From assembly GCA_963837635.1 (NCBI GenBank), contig CAWINY010000006.1:989452-1053451 (forward strand): a stretch of DNA of 64,000 nucleotides. The letters run 5' to 3'. The notes beneath the pieces were generated by a model. It was not told where the DNA came from, made no database searches, and was given only the letters and a program-made list of their open reading frames with translations. How positions within the stretch are numbered: the first letter of the stretch is position 1; each line of letters opens with the position of its first letter. A program made the position numbers and the translations under genes. Below are positions 1 through 8,517 of this stretch, in pieces. Source of the DNA: CAWINY01 sp963837635. GTDB lineage: Bacteria > Acidobacteriota > Terriglobia > Terriglobales > Acidobacteriaceae.

Positions 1-575
1 AGCGACGCCGGCTCCGGGACATCCGTTGGGCTATCAAGGGAATACCCAGTATTTGCATATGGTACTGTCCCCGTCAGCCCGGTGTAGCCCGGGGCAGACG
101 AAGAATTTAATCCCGTGCAATAGCTTGTCGTGATTCCCGGGCAATACGTTGTCGTAAACCCGTTCGAAGTCTCTGCAATCTTCACAGAGTTGCTTTGGAA
201 TGAGCTGGGCAGCCCGACATCGGCGGCGAGGCCCCCATTGAGATCATCAGAGTAGATAAACGCTACGTAGACAGGGGTTGTGGCGCCTATGTTTTCAAAG
301 CGGATCAAGTCGCCTACTTGACCATTCTGAGAACCGAGCTCCGTGATTTCCACATCCCCGCTTACGACGCCGTGGGTGAAAACGGTGGGGCTTAAGGTAT
401 ACATCTCCGTCTTAATGCCAGAGAGAGGGTCGACGGCCAAGCCAACGCTGGAGCACCAAGCCGCACCCGTACATCCACTGAGGTTCTCAAAGAATGCAGG
501 GTCATTGTCAGTGTCGGCAAGGGCGATACCTGCCGATAGGGCCACGAACAACAAAACCAAAAGACAACGTTTCAT
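1..575 (-). CDS. PEP-CTERM sorted secreted protein, 3' end outside window
   Basis: Read on the minus strand from the ATG at 575, preceded by a GGAG ribosome site. The protein opens with a signal peptide (MKRCLLVLLFVALSAGIALA) and continues as a small, Gly/Ser/Thr-rich, cysteine-containing extracellular domain of about 165 residues. The last residues before the window edge are VPEPAS followed by a leucine codon start, the opening of a PEP-CTERM sorting signal, so the transmembrane helix and basic tail lie outside. Family knowledge: such proteins are exported by Sec and then processed by an exosortase, one of which is encoded at 1994-3643. The function of the domain itself is not recognised. 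No open frame stop is reached in the window, so only the C-terminus is missing. Confidence 0.8.
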   Translation of the reverse strand, partial: MKRCLLVLLFVALSAGIALADTDNDPAFFENLSGCTGAAWCSSVGLAVDPLSGIKTEMYTLSPTVFTHGVVSGDVEITELGSQNGQVGDLIRFENIGATTPVYVAFIYSDDLNGGLAADVGLPSSFQSNSVKIAETSNGFTTTYCPGITTSYCTGLNSSSAPGYTGLTGTVPYANTGYSLDSPTDVPEPAS

Positions 576-696
576 AGTTTCTCCACGTCTCCATTTTCCA
601 GAATCCAATACTGAGAACCTCAAGAACCCAATCCTGTCAGGATCGGGTTCCGGGTCCTTAATCTTCTCCGGGCAATGAGGACAGCCGCTGACTCCG

Positions 697-729
697 CTCA
701 GTCGGGCGCCGTGTTGAGGCCCGACTGAG
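697..729. terminator. 11-bp perfect hairpin between the two PEP-CTERM genes
   Basis: CTCAGTCGGGC at 697-707 is matched by its complement at 719-729 with an 11-base loop. No U-run follows on either strand, so it may be a transcript-stabilising or repeat-derived hairpin rather than an intrinsic terminator. Confidence 0.35.
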
Positions 730-760
730 GGTGACCGGGATACCTGTCTTGGAACTGCCC

Positions 761-798
761 CTGTACGCTCCGCGTATGGTTTTACGCGCAGCGTACAG
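761..798 (-). terminator. 15-bp hairpin downstream of the 814-1482 gene
   Basis: CTGTACGCT-C-CGCGTA (761-776) pairs with TACGCG-C-AGCGTACAG (783-798), with one C/C mismatch and a 6-base loop. It sits 16 bases past the stop codon of the PEP-CTERM gene at 814-1482, where a transcript end is expected. There is no obvious U-tract. Confidence 0.5.
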
Positions 799-813
799 CA
801 GAGCAGTTCAGGC

Positions 814-1482
814 CTACTTCAAGAAACGGCGGCGGGCAAATCCAGCCAAGCCAAGCAAGCCGCTGCCAAACAGCGCCAGCGAAGCCGGCTCGGGAACTGG
901 TGTAATGTTGCCGTCGGCGCTAAACGTGGCGCCGTCGCTACCCGCAGTAAATATGTCTAATATCCCGAGTGCACTCGGAGTCGCACCTGCATAAGCGACG
1001 GTGAGTGTGCCCTTATCAGTACTTGTAAAGGGTCCGATTTGCCCGAGCGTCGTAAACGAATTGTTGACGCCGCCGCCTGGGACGTCTACAAACGCTTGGT
1101 TTGTGTTGTCTATACCAAAAAGTTGAGTGGCTGTGCCTGAGCCCGTCATGAGCACGTGGAAGTCACTCGTATAGCCGGTTGCCCCATTGAAGTTTGTGTC
1201 CACAAGTGCAATGAACAGCGAATCACTTGTGCACCCGGTCCCACTCACACAAGTAGCAGAGAACGATCCTACGTCCATGGGAAGACCCGGCGAGAAGCTG
1301 TGGCCGGTGGCATTGACTGTCCAGCCATTAATGGTAATGTCGGTGGCGCCTGTGCTTACCGAAATACCCGATCCATTAAAGGTATTGAGAAAGCCTCCAC
1401 TCTCGATGTAAAGAACTGGAGTGGCAAACGCCGCCGGCACCAGCAGTCCCAGCGCAAGAATTAGCAGTAGAAACTTCTTCAT
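814..1482 (-). CDS. PEP-CTERM sorting-domain protein
   Basis: 222 residues from the ATG at 1482, which has a perfect AGGAGG site 5 bases upstream. The same frame is open further upstream, but without a ribosome site. An N-terminal signal peptide (MKKFLLLILALGLLVPAAFA) leads into a beta-rich Gly/Ser/Thr domain with one CVSGTGC pair. The C-terminus is a textbook PEP-CTERM signal: VPEPASLALFGSGLLGLAG followed by FARRRFLK, that is motif, hydrophobic helix and basic anchor. It should be exported by Sec, then cleaved and anchored or released by the exosortase at 1994-3643. A near-perfect sigma54 promoter lies at 1679-1694, giving a leader of roughly 185 bases. The middle domain is not recognised. 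Confidence 0.88.
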   Translation of the reverse strand: MKKFLLLILALGLLVPAAFATPVLYIESGGFLNTFNGSGISVSTGATDITINGWTVNATGHSFSPGLPMDVGSFSATCVSGTGCTSDSLFIALVDTNFNGATGYTSDFHVLMTGSGTATQLFGIDNTNQAFVDVPGGGVNNSFTTLGQIGPFTSTDKGTLTVAYAGATPSALGILDIFTAGSDGATFSADGNITPVPEPASLALFGSGLLGLAGFARRRFLK

Positions 1483-1678
1483 TCGTTCCTCCTGGCAGTT
1501 GGCAGTGAGCCGTCCTGCAGAATTGAAAAGTGTGGTAAATCTAAAAGCGCAAAGCGCAGTCCGCGCACTGCACAATTTCGGCGCAAAACTTTTGGTCCCC
1601 AAATCCGGCTCAGAACGGCAAAAACATTTTGCCGAAAGACTGCTGCTTCTGGGCATCAACGAATTCGACTTCCATATA

Positions 1679-1694
1679 TGCAACTCTGGTGCCA
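1679..1694 (-). promoter_or_regulatory. sigma54 (-24/-12) promoter of the PEP-CTERM gene
   Basis: On the minus strand the sequence is TGGCACCAGAGTTGCA, matching every fixed base of the TGGCAC-N5-TTGCA consensus with the correct 5-base spacer. It points to the PEP-CTERM gene at 1482. Predicted transcription start is near 1668. Confidence 0.82.
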
Positions 1695-1848
1695 TACCGT
1701 ATCGGGATGTAAACTGCTGATTGTGTTAGCCTTCCAGAAGTGAGAACGTACCAAAACCGCAAAACTCTGCACTCGAAAACGGACTAAAATTAGCCCGGCA
1801 GCCTAGTCCAAAGCTTGGGTGTGACTGAAACGTCGCGATTCGCCGGCG

Positions 1849-1964
1849 CCGGGTGCCCCACGTTCGCCTTCTTTTGGCCAACGTGGGGACGCCACTCAAG
1901 CACCGGGGTGCATGGTTCGCCCAGGTTAGCGCCGAACGACACGGCGCGAACCTGGGGCACCCGG
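1849..1964. repeat. inverted repeat in the spacer between exosortase and PEP-CTERM genes
   Basis: CCGGGTGCCCCA (1849-1860) and TGGGGCACCCGG (1953-1964) are perfect complements. The intervening 92 bases contain further GTGGGG/CCCCA and GCGAAC/GTTCGC pairs, so the whole block could fold. It lies just past the end of the exosortase gene and may be a dispersed spacer element. Apart from this and the sigma54 promoter, I see nothing in the 1483-1993 spacer. Confidence 0.5.
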
Positions 1965-1993
1965 CACCCGGCACGCGCAGGGAACGGGAATGA

Positions 1994-3643
1994 TCAGTCC
2001 GGGATGTAGTCCCTGAGGCGGGGCTCCAGATGCGCGGCGAATTCAATCGTGCGGCTACGAGCGTTTTCCAAGGTCTCTCCCGGCAAGATGGGAGTAACCA
2101 ACCGTACCAGGGCGCCGTCGGTGCGGTTTAGCCGCATGGCGTCGGCCACCAAATAGAATTTAGCCCAATATTCACTGGCTACGGCGCGTCCATGGGCCTG
2201 GTACCAATAGATCGCCAGCATCCGGTCCGAGCCCTTGGCCAGCACACTCTCATTCACTTGTAACGGCTTCATTCCGGGCAGGTTGAGGGGAACGTGGCGA
2301 CTGCTTTCGAAAACCCAACCCGCGCCGGGAAGGCAGTTTTTGGGGGAGTGAATCGTGTCTCCGGCGCGTTGCGAGGGAAAGTACGCGATGAACAGATCCA
2401 CCCCAGCCCGGTCGCCGTCTCGCAGGTAGAGGCGATTGAGGAAATCGCCTGGGCCAAGGACCTGCCGCACCTCCGGGCTGACGGGACGATCCACCGATTG
2501 CCACCCATCAGCCGTCGTCGGAAGGGCGGCCAAAGGTTGCGCCTTTGGTTGTATCTCCAGCACACTCCGAGTTTGCAGAAATGCCGCCGTGGCCATCAGC
2601 AGGACGACGGTCACCGCGAATCGGATCCCGTTACCAAGCTGGCATCCCTCTGCAGCGCGAGCCGTCGCGGGCAATTCGAATCCCATGCCTTGTGGGATTG
2701 GTTGAGCCGGCTGGACCGGCAGCTTCTCTTGCCGATCGAAGAGCGACAACCCTTTTTGGACGGCAATCAGCATGGCTAACGAAAAAAGAAAAATCACCCA
2801 ACCCGAGAATTCGTGGAAAAAGCCCAAAGCCTTGTCAGGATCCCAGTATTGGACACAGAGTCCGGTTCCGACGATCCGTAGCGCATTGGCAGCCACCGCA
2901 ATCGGCACACTAGCGAGCGCCAGGACTACCCGCTTCACCATGGATCGTTCCAGCAGGGCTCCGTAGATCACCGCAAGAGTTCCGAGACTCAGCAAAGAAC
3001 GAATCCCACTACAGGCCTCCGCTACCTCCAAGGGCATGGCGGGCAGGCGGATGACATTTCCTTCGCGAAGCACGGGCACTTGCAGCAAGGGAAGCACATC
3101 AGCCGCCAGGCGCGAGGTTAACAGTTGCAGGGGAAACGTGATCTGATTGAAAACAATGCTCGGAATCGGAATGGCAAGGAGAAGGAATGCGATGGGAAAC
3201 GCCAAAGCGCGCAAGCGCTGCCATCCCCAAAATGTTAGTACGAGCCCGGCGAGGAGAGCGATGCCCGAAGTACGCGACAGGAACAACTCGGCCCCGATTA
3301 CGCCAACCACCAGCCAAGCTAAGGCCGCGGCCACGACCGCAAGTCCCCACCCAGTGGCTTTCTTGGGAATGGCGGCCAGCCGGGCGCGGTCCCGGTAAAC
3401 CCAAAACGCAGAGAAAAGGGGCACGATAAAGCCGTGCGAGAAATTCGGATCCGTCCACCAGTCCCCGAGCAACTTAATCAGCACCACCCGGTAGAGCAGT
3501 AGTGATACTACGGTTATGGATAGGATGGGCCAGGACTCTACGACAGTCCGCATGGCTCCGTTTGCAGGCCTTCCGGCAACCGCCTCTTGGGTTTCGATCA
3601 TTGTGCTAATCCGATGTGTGAGAGCGAGCAATTGTAAGGCCAA
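1994..3643 (-). CDS. exosortase with fused EpsI domain
   Basis: 549 residues. An integral-membrane exosortase part (about 40-300, eight or so hydrophobic segments) carries the three catalytic residues in order: Cys211 in EACSGIRS, Arg256 in AANALRI and His277 in FFHEFSG. After a short linker and one more membrane helix (about 340-358), an EpsI domain follows (about 370-549) with the hallmark HSPKNCLPGAGW. Exosortases are membrane cysteine transpeptidase-like enzymes that process PEP-CTERM proteins, and two such substrates are encoded next door. EpsI is usually a separate exopolysaccharide-associated partner; fused forms are known. Start: TTG at 3643 has AAGGA close by; the ATG at 3601 (14 residues shorter) has no clear ribosome site, so the N-terminus is uncertain. 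Confidence 0.9.
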   Translation of the reverse strand: MALQLLALTHRISTMIETQEAVAGRPANGAMRTVVESWPILSITVVSLLLYRVVLIKLLGDWWTDPNFSHGFIVPLFSAFWVYRDRARLAAIPKKATGWGLAVVAAALAWLVVGVIGAELFLSRTSGIALLAGLVLTFWGWQRLRALAFPIAFLLLAIPIPSIVFNQITFPLQLLTSRLAADVLPLLQVPVLREGNVIRLPAMPLEVAEACSGIRSLLSLGTLAVIYGALLERSMVKRVVLALASVPIAVAANALRIVGTGLCVQYWDPDKALGFFHEFSGWVIFLFSLAMLIAVQKGLSLFDRQEKLPVQPAQPIPQGMGFELPATARAAEGCQLGNGIRFAVTVVLLMATAAFLQTRSVLEIQPKAQPLAALPTTADGWQSVDRPVSPEVRQVLGPGDFLNRLYLRDGDRAGVDLFIAYFPSQRAGDTIHSPKNCLPGAGWVFESSRHVPLNLPGMKPLQVNESVLAKGSDRMLAIYWYQAHGRAVASEYWAKFYLVADAMRLNRTDGALVRLVTPILPGETLENARSRTIEFAAHLEPRLRDYIPD

Positions 3644-3843
3644 ATTCCTTGCCTGTCGCTAGCGTTTTTCCACTAGCTGGCGACTTGCGCCGAGGAAAAC
3701 CTTTTCCCATTCCAAGTCCACTTTGCTTCCATTACGGGAGATTAGCGCAGGCACGATGGCAGGCAAAGCAGGAATCGCTCTTTTCTCACGAGTCCTGAAA
3801 CACACATGCTCCAACCACTCCCCAACCACCCAGTGCTTGAGTT

Positions 3844-3859
3844 TGGCAATTGCTTTGCA
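3844..3859 (+). promoter_or_regulatory. sigma54 (-24/-12) promoter upstream of the outer-membrane protein gene
   Basis: TGGCAATTGCTTTGCA has the -24 TGGCA and -12 TTGCA elements with the correct 5-base spacer; only the sixth base (A for C) departs from consensus. It reads toward the gene at 4106, leaving a leader of about 235 bases. Apart from this site and a doubtful minus-strand frame I see nothing else in the 3644-4105 spacer. Confidence 0.72.
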
Positions 3860-4105
3860 CTTCAGCGCTACCCAGACACCATATTCGAAGAGTATTGGGG
3901 CCGCTCGCGAGGGCGCTCTCAGGTCATGCAATGCGAGCGAACTGAAAACACCATGGAATCGCAGGTGGCGTTAAGGTAACATCAATTCCCAAGACGTTAC
4001 ATTTTCGCTGACAAACCGCTATTTGGAAGCTGACCATTGGAGCGGATCTAAGTCCGGGCGAGATTTAGGGTATCCCGGCCATAAATCGTCCTGTTGGAGG
4101 TCGTG

Positions 4106-5428
4106 ATGACGGCAAGAAGACTATCGGTGGCGCTGATGCTCTTATTCCCTTGGGCTCTGTCGGCCATGGCACAGGATTCAGCACCGGCTGTTTCCTCTGC
4201 ACCCGGTGAACCGGCACCCGCAGCAGCGGCGGCGCCAGCGCCTCCGCTTTCTGGCGCGCTATCTCAAGGCAGCGGAAACCAGATGCTGCCCGAAGGAGTC
4301 ATTCTCCCATCCTTCACGCTGTCGGAAACGGTGAATACCGATGGCCGGAATAGCAATTCTCAGACTGCCGTCTCCGGGAACGTCTCCTACGACCAGATTT
4401 CGGCCCGCCGCTCGTTCAGCTTGCGATACGGCGGTGGCGGCCTTTTCAGTACCAACAATTCCCAGTCGAACAACAGTTACCACAACCTTTCGGTGACGCA
4501 GTCTTTCGCGATGCGGCGCTGGACCTTCACTTTGGGGGACACGCTGTCCTACCTGCCCAACGCGCCGGTTGGGGGTGGAGTAGGCATCCCCGGCCTGGGC
4601 CAGTTTTCCTCCGGGCTCAGCTTTAGCAATCTGAATCCGGGGTTGCTTCCCAGCCAATCGATCCTGGCGTTCAACACCACATCGCTCAACAACAGCAGTT
4701 TTGGCCAGGCACAATACAGTTTCACGCGGCGGACTTCAGCCACGGCCACGGCCTCGTACGGGCTCCTGCGTTACCTGGACAATTCCGTGCTCAACGGACA
4801 TCAGATGGTCTTCAGCACCGGTCTGAATCACACCATGGGCCACTCGCAGGCTGCCCTGCAGTATTCGTATTCCCGCTTTAGTTATGACACGTTGGCCAGC
4901 GGGATGGAAACACATACCGCCCAGCTCATGTACTCCCGGGTGCTGGCGCGCGATTTCAGCGCGCAGGTTGCGATTGGACCCGAGATCGTTCATTCCCGCG
5001 GGTTCGGCAGCGGGAACCGGGTTTCGGAATCCGGGTCGGCCGGGGTCAATTACTCACGGAAGCGCAACAGCGCTGCCCTGCAATATGTGCGGGGCGTGAA
5101 TGGGGGCTCCGGCCTGCTGCAAGGGAGTGCAACCAACCGTGTGGATCTCTCCGTTGGTCACCATTTTCGCGTCTGGAGTGCTAGTGCCAACGGGAGCTAC
5201 ATGCGCAGCAGTGGAATCACGCAAAACGCGCGTACCATCGCCCGTTCGGCGGGACTGCAGGTCAATCGCACCTTGCTGCGGACGATGAGCGCCTATTTTA
5301 GCTATACCTACGTGATGCAGGGTGCCGGAAACCTGTGCGCTGCCGGCACCTGCGCCTTCCAGGGTGACGAGCATGTTTTCGGGTTGGGGTTGAATTGGAG
5401 CCCGCGGGGCTGGCGGGTCAATCGCTGA
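4106..5428 (+). CDS. putative outer-membrane beta-barrel protein
   Basis: 440 residues from the ATG at 4106. An in-frame TTG 12 bases upstream would use up the ribosome site TTGGAGG (4094-4100), so ATG is the start. A signal peptide (ends near LSAMA-QD) is followed by an Ala/Pro-rich linker (about 25-60). The rest alternates polar and hydrophobic residues in Ser/Asn/Tyr/Gly-rich strands separated by turns, ending near GLGLNWSPRG, as in outer-membrane barrels. A late CAAGTC pair could form a disulfide. It lies divergent from the exosortase gene and downstream of a sigma54 promoter, so a role in polymer export or the cell surface is plausible but inferred. No specific family was recognised. Confidence 0.72.
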   Translation: MTARRLSVALMLLFPWALSAMAQDSAPAVSSAPGEPAPAAAAAPAPPLSGALSQGSGNQMLPEGVILPSFTLSETVNTDGRNSNSQTAVSGNVSYDQISARRSFSLRYGGGGLFSTNNSQSNNSYHNLSVTQSFAMRRWTFTLGDTLSYLPNAPVGGGVGIPGLGQFSSGLSFSNLNPGLLPSQSILAFNTTSLNNSSFGQAQYSFTRRTSATATASYGLLRYLDNSVLNGHQMVFSTGLNHTMGHSQAALQYSYSRFSYDTLASGMETHTAQLMYSRVLARDFSAQVAIGPEIVHSRGFGSGNRVSESGSAGVNYSRKRNSAALQYVRGVNGGSGLLQGSATNRVDLSVGHHFRVWSASANGSYMRSSGITQNARTIARSAGLQVNRTLLRTMSAYFSYTYVMQGAGNLCAAGTCAFQGDEHVFGLGLNWSPRGWRVNR

Positions 5429-5608
5429 GTGGCAAGTGGAGGTTAGGCATTACCGAACCATGGAATCGGCGATTCCCGACCATCGGAATGAGACCAATCC
5501 CTTGGTCCACAATCGGGTATACAAGTCCTCACCTGGGAACCTAGGAAGTTAGTAAGACAAGCGTAATCAATACCCGCCAGATGTTACTCACGCGATTACG
5601 GTAGGGTC

Positions 5609-5629
5609 CGGTTCGAGAGCCTAGAACCG
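5609..5629. terminator. weak hairpin between convergent genes
   Basis: CGGTTC (5609-5614) and GAACCG (5624-5629) form a 6-bp stem with a 9-base loop, followed by TTT on the plus strand. It lies between the convergent outer-membrane protein and PilZ genes. I see nothing else in the 5429-5677 spacer. Confidence 0.25.
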
Positions 5630-5677
5630 TTTGCAGCGAATCGGCCTAGGTGATTGGATGGAGACCAGCGCTGCTTC

Positions 5678-6034
5678 TTATGGCCGACTGGACCCGCTGG
5701 TGTTGCTTCCCAAAGGGGCGGTAAAGCAAGCGGCTACGAAATGTGCCTTATCCTGACTTTGCACGCGCACCACCTCGGCCTTGAGGTGGGTCACCGAGCC
5801 CGACAGGGGAACTTCCGTCGCGATAACCGCGAGAGGGATTTGGATGCTGAGGTGGGTTCCAACCGGGGCGCCACGATGCATGGCCAGCAACACCCCACCT
5901 GCGCCAACGTTCAAGGCAGTGGCGAATTCCAGAACTTTACGTTTCCGGTCATCGGTCCAGCGCACAAACATCGGTACGCAGATCGGCAAGCGATCCCAAC
6001 GGCGGCGTTCAGACTCTTTTGCACTGGTCTTCAT
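5678..6034 (-). CDS. PilZ-domain protein
   Basis: About 118 residues. The N-terminus holds the arginine-rich motif ERRRWDRLPI, typical of the RxxxR part of c-di-GMP-binding PilZ domains. The second motif, usually (D/N)xSxxG, reads NVGAGG here, so the serine is replaced by glycine and binding may be altered. Beta strands follow through VQSQDKAHFVAACF. Start: an upstream in-frame GTG at 6049 falls almost on the start of transcription expected from the sigma54 promoter at 6063-6078, so the ATG at 6034 is preferred. Convergent with the outer-membrane protein gene. A c-di-GMP-linked role in the exosortase/polymer locus is inferred. Confidence 0.8.
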   Translation of the reverse strand: MKTSAKESERRRWDRLPICVPMFVRWTDDRKRKVLEFATALNVGAGGVLLAMHRGAPVGTHLSIQIPLAVIATEVPLSGSVTHLKAEVVRVQSQDKAHFVAACFTAPLGSNTSGSSRP

Positions 6035-6062
6035 ACGAGAGAGGCCCACATCACATCAAGTA

Positions 6063-6078
6063 TGCAAGCCGACTGCCA
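6063..6078 (-). promoter_or_regulatory. sigma54 (-24/-12) promoter of the PilZ gene
   Basis: Minus-strand TGGCAGTCGGCTTGCA keeps TGGCA and TTGCA with the exact 5-base spacer (one consensus mismatch, G for C). It lies about 30 bases upstream of the ATG at 6034 and makes the GTG at 6049 an unlikely start. Confidence 0.72.
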
Positions 6079-6119
6079 ATCACGGTCACCTGCCATCTGC
6101 AGTAAAACCGGGCATTCTC

Positions 6120-6135
6120 TGGTTGCAACGTTGCC
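6120..6135 (+). promoter_or_regulatory. possible weak sigma54 promoter upstream of the kinase gene
   Basis: TGGTTGCAACGTTGCC keeps the essential GG and GC at the right distance but departs from consensus at three of the six -24 bases. It lies about 105 bases upstream of the histidine kinase start. Suggestive only. Confidence 0.28.
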
Positions 6136-6238
6136 CCTTGTGCAAACCTTTGCAGTGCAACAGGGAATAAACTTGCCTTGTCTCCCTTCCTGACGTACCC
6201 TGTCCAGAGTCGCTGAATCTCTCCTCTCACGCCACTAT

Positions 6239-7123
6239 ATGGAAGAGAAGCGCCCAGCCTCGTCTGAATTGCGGACGGAAGATTCCTCTGGAGCTTCTGC
6301 TAAGCCTGTCCCTGCACTGGAAACCAATGTGGCGGGCCGGACTTCGGAAGAGTGCCGCCAATGCAATCAGGCCGCTGCCGCCGCCGCCCACGACCTGAAG
6401 ACGCCGCTCGCCATTCTGAGTGGCTATATCGATCTCCTAGCATCGACAAAGCTCGGCCCGCTGACCCCTCGGCAGGAAGCAACCCTCAAGGAGATGGCTG
6501 AGAGTCTTGCCCGGTTGCAACGCTTTAGTAATGAATTCCTCACCTACTACGCGGTCCGGGCGGGAATCGAAATGCATTTGGAAGAATCGGACCTAAACCA
6601 ATGCATTGCCGATATCTTCAAAATGTGGGCGCCACAGTTTGCCAGGAAAGCTGTTGCCTTTTACCATCTGCCAGGTACGGGACTGCCCCCGGTGGCCTTT
6701 GATTATCACAAGCTCCAGCACATTGTCTCCAACTTGCTCGACAACGCACTCAAATTCGCTCCGCAAGGCGGTAGTGTTTGGTTGCAGACGGAGGATTACT
6801 TCTGGGAGCGCCGCTCGACGCAACCGCAATATCGTGGTAAAGAACGCCGCCGTGCCAGACCACCGGGACCAAACTGTGCTCGCGTCAACGTCTCCGACAC
6901 CGGCCCCGGTATCGCCCCCGATCACATTCATGAAATATTTGAGGAGTTTCGCCAGGTTCGCGTCGAAGAGAACAAGTCGGAGGGAATGGGCCTGGGACTG
7001 GCCATTGCCAAAAGGCTAGTCGAAATGCATAACGGTAAGATTTGGGTGGAAAGCGAACCTGGACGTGGCAGCCGGTTCAGTTTTGTATTGCCGCGCGTTG
7101 GGCACAAGGCGGTGAACCAGTAA
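6239..7123 (+). CDS. soluble sensor histidine kinase
   Basis: 294 residues with no signal peptide or membrane segment. A short N-terminal tail with a CRQC pair (about 39-42) precedes the H-box AHDLKTPLAIL with His51, then the dimerisation helices. The ATPase part has the N-box (HIVSNLLDNALKFA), a basic insertion (GKERRRARPPG), the D/G1 box (DTGPGIAP), and the G2 box (GMGLGLAIAKRLVE). It should phosphorylate the NtrC-type regulator encoded next, whose ATG overlaps its stop by one base (TAATG), so they are translationally coupled. The kinase has no recognisable sensor domain, so its input is unknown. Position beside exosortase genes recalls the PrsK/PrsR pair of PEP-CTERM systems, but PrsK is membrane-bound, so this is analogy only. 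Confidence 0.88.
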   Translation: MEEKRPASSELRTEDSSGASAKPVPALETNVAGRTSEECRQCNQAAAAAAHDLKTPLAILSGYIDLLASTKLGPLTPRQEATLKEMAESLARLQRFSNEFLTYYAVRAGIEMHLEESDLNQCIADIFKMWAPQFARKAVAFYHLPGTGLPPVAFDYHKLQHIVSNLLDNALKFAPQGGSVWLQTEDYFWERRSTQPQYRGKERRRARPPGPNCARVNVSDTGPGIAPDHIHEIFEEFRQVRVEENKSEGMGLGLAIAKRLVEMHNGKIWVESEPGRGSRFSFVLPRVGHKAVNQ

Positions 7124-8517
7124 TGGGCCAGCGACCTACCGTTCTGGTGGTGGATGACGAGCCGGGCATGCGCACCTACATGAGTACGCTGCTCGAGGCG
7201 CACCACTGTCACGTGGAACTGGCGGATGGCGGCACGGACGCGCTTACCCGGATCGGGCGGGGGCTAGCGCCGAATTTGGTATTGCTTGACGTCAACATGC
7301 CCGGCCTGGACGGCATTGAAACCCTGGAGCGAATCCGTCAGCTCACCCCGCTGCTTAAGGTCGTGATGGTTTCCTGTATTACCGATACCAAGAAGGTAGT
7401 GCGCGCCATGCAGCTTGGGGCTGAGGATTACCTCACCAAACCGGTCAAGCTGCAAGATCTGGATAGTGTGTTGCGCGACCTACTGGATGTCGGCAACGAC
7501 CGGCAGCCGAAACCGGCCGAGAACGCCGATGTGGAGCGTCTCTCTGACGATATGGTGTTTGTCTGCGCCAGTCCGTCCATGCGCAAAATTCGTTCGCAGG
7601 CAGCGCTGGTCGCCACCTGCGATATTCCCGTGTTGTTGCTGGGCGAAAGCGGAACCGGGAAAGAAGTGATAGCCACCTTGATTCACCAGAGATCGCCGCG
7701 CGCCTCGCGGCCATTTCTGAAAGTCAATTGCGCCGCGGTTCCGGGTGAACTGCTGGAAAGCGAGTTGTTTGGTTACGAAGCCGGCGCCTTTACCGGGGCA
7801 ACCAAGTCCAAGCCCGGTCTGTTCGAGCAGGGAAACAAGGGAACCATACTATTGGACGAGATCGGCGAGATGCCTGCGGCCCTGCAGGCTAAACTGCTGC
7901 ACGTGTTGCAGGACCACCAATTTTGCCGCTTGGGCGGACGCAGCACCACGAAAGTAGACGTGCGCGTGCTTGCGGCTACCAACATTGACGTCCAGGAAGC
8001 GATCGCCAACAAGAAGTTGCGGCCGGACTTGTACTACCGGCTCAACGGCCTCACCTTGCGTTTGCCGCCCCTGCGCGAACGCCGGGAGGAAATCCCCATT
8101 CTTCTGCGGCACTTCATCGCGCAGCTTTCGGAGAAATTTGCGCGGCCGGCTCCCGTGATCAATCAGCGGATGATCCAGGCCTGCCTTGCCTATCCGTGGC
8201 CCGGCAACCTGCGCGAGTTGCAGAATTTTGTGAAACGATACATTGTGCTCTGCGACGAAGAGCTTGCGATTTCCGAGTTGACCGGTGGAATGGAATTCGG
8301 AATGTCTGGTCCAAACAGTTCATCCGATCCAACGAAGAAGCTGAAATCCATCGTGCGTAGTGTCAAGAGTGGAGTCGAATCCGTGGCGATTGCTGAAGCG
8401 CTGGAGAAGACGAACTGGAAACGGAAAGATGCGGCCTCGCTCCTCGGCATCAGTTACAAAGCGCTCCTCTACAAGATGCGTCAGTTCGAGTTGCGTCCTC
8501 CCCCCAAGGACAACTGA
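7123..8517 (+). CDS. NtrC-type sigma54-dependent response regulator
   Basis: 464 residues. Receiver domain (about 5-120) with the phosphoacceptor Asp56 (VLLDVNMPG), Thr/Ser in VMVSC and Lys in LTKP. The AAA+ domain has Walker A GESGTGKE (174-181), the sigma54-contacting loop GAFTGA (221-226), Walker B ILLDEIGEM and the arginine fingers in LPPLRERREEIP. A C-terminal Fis-type helix-turn-helix follows (about 425-458, WKRKDAASLLGISYKALLYK). The open frame extends further upstream into the kinase gene; the start at 7123 is fixed by the TAATG overlap and the receiver's usual N-terminus. It is the likely phospho-dependent activator of the sigma54 promoters found around the exosortase locus. Confidence 0.94.
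   Translation: MGQRPTVLVVDDEPGMRTYMSTLLEAHHCHVELADGGTDALTRIGRGLAPNLVLLDVNMPGLDGIETLERIRQLTPLLKVVMVSCITDTKKVVRAMQLGAEDYLTKPVKLQDLDSVLRDLLDVGNDRQPKPAENADVERLSDDMVFVCASPSMRKIRSQAALVATCDIPVLLLGESGTGKEVIATLIHQRSPRASRPFLKVNCAAVPGELLESELFGYEAGAFTGATKSKPGLFEQGNKGTILLDEIGEMPAALQAKLLHVLQDHQFCRLGGRSTTKVDVRVLAATNIDVQEAIANKKLRPDLYYRLNGLTLRLPPLRERREEIPILLRHFIAQLSEKFARPAPVINQRMIQACLAYPWPGNLRELQNFVKRYIVLCDEELAISELTGGMEFGMSGPNSSSDPTKKLKSIVRSVKSGVESVAIAEALEKTNWKRKDAASLLGISYKALLYKMRQFELRPPPKDN

Noticed and set aside
854..868. Minus-strand TGGCAGCGGCTTGCT as a sigma54 promoter for the PEP-CTERM gene starting at 575
   Set aside because: The spacer is one base short (4 instead of 5), it lies in the coding end of the neighbouring gene, and it is about 280 bases from the start codon.
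1726..2046. Minus-strand frame of 106 codons over the 1726-2046 spacer
   Set aside because: It reads through an inverted repeat and the end of the exosortase gene, with no protein-like features.
3659..3931. Minus-strand frame of 90 codons just before the exosortase gene
   Set aside because: No family features, no convincing ribosome site; the divergent region also carries a plus-strand sigma54 promoter. Cannot be ruled out but not supported.
4094..4105. TTG at 4094 as start of the outer-membrane protein
   Set aside because: The TTG is part of the Shine-Dalgarno TTGGAGG of the ATG at 4106.
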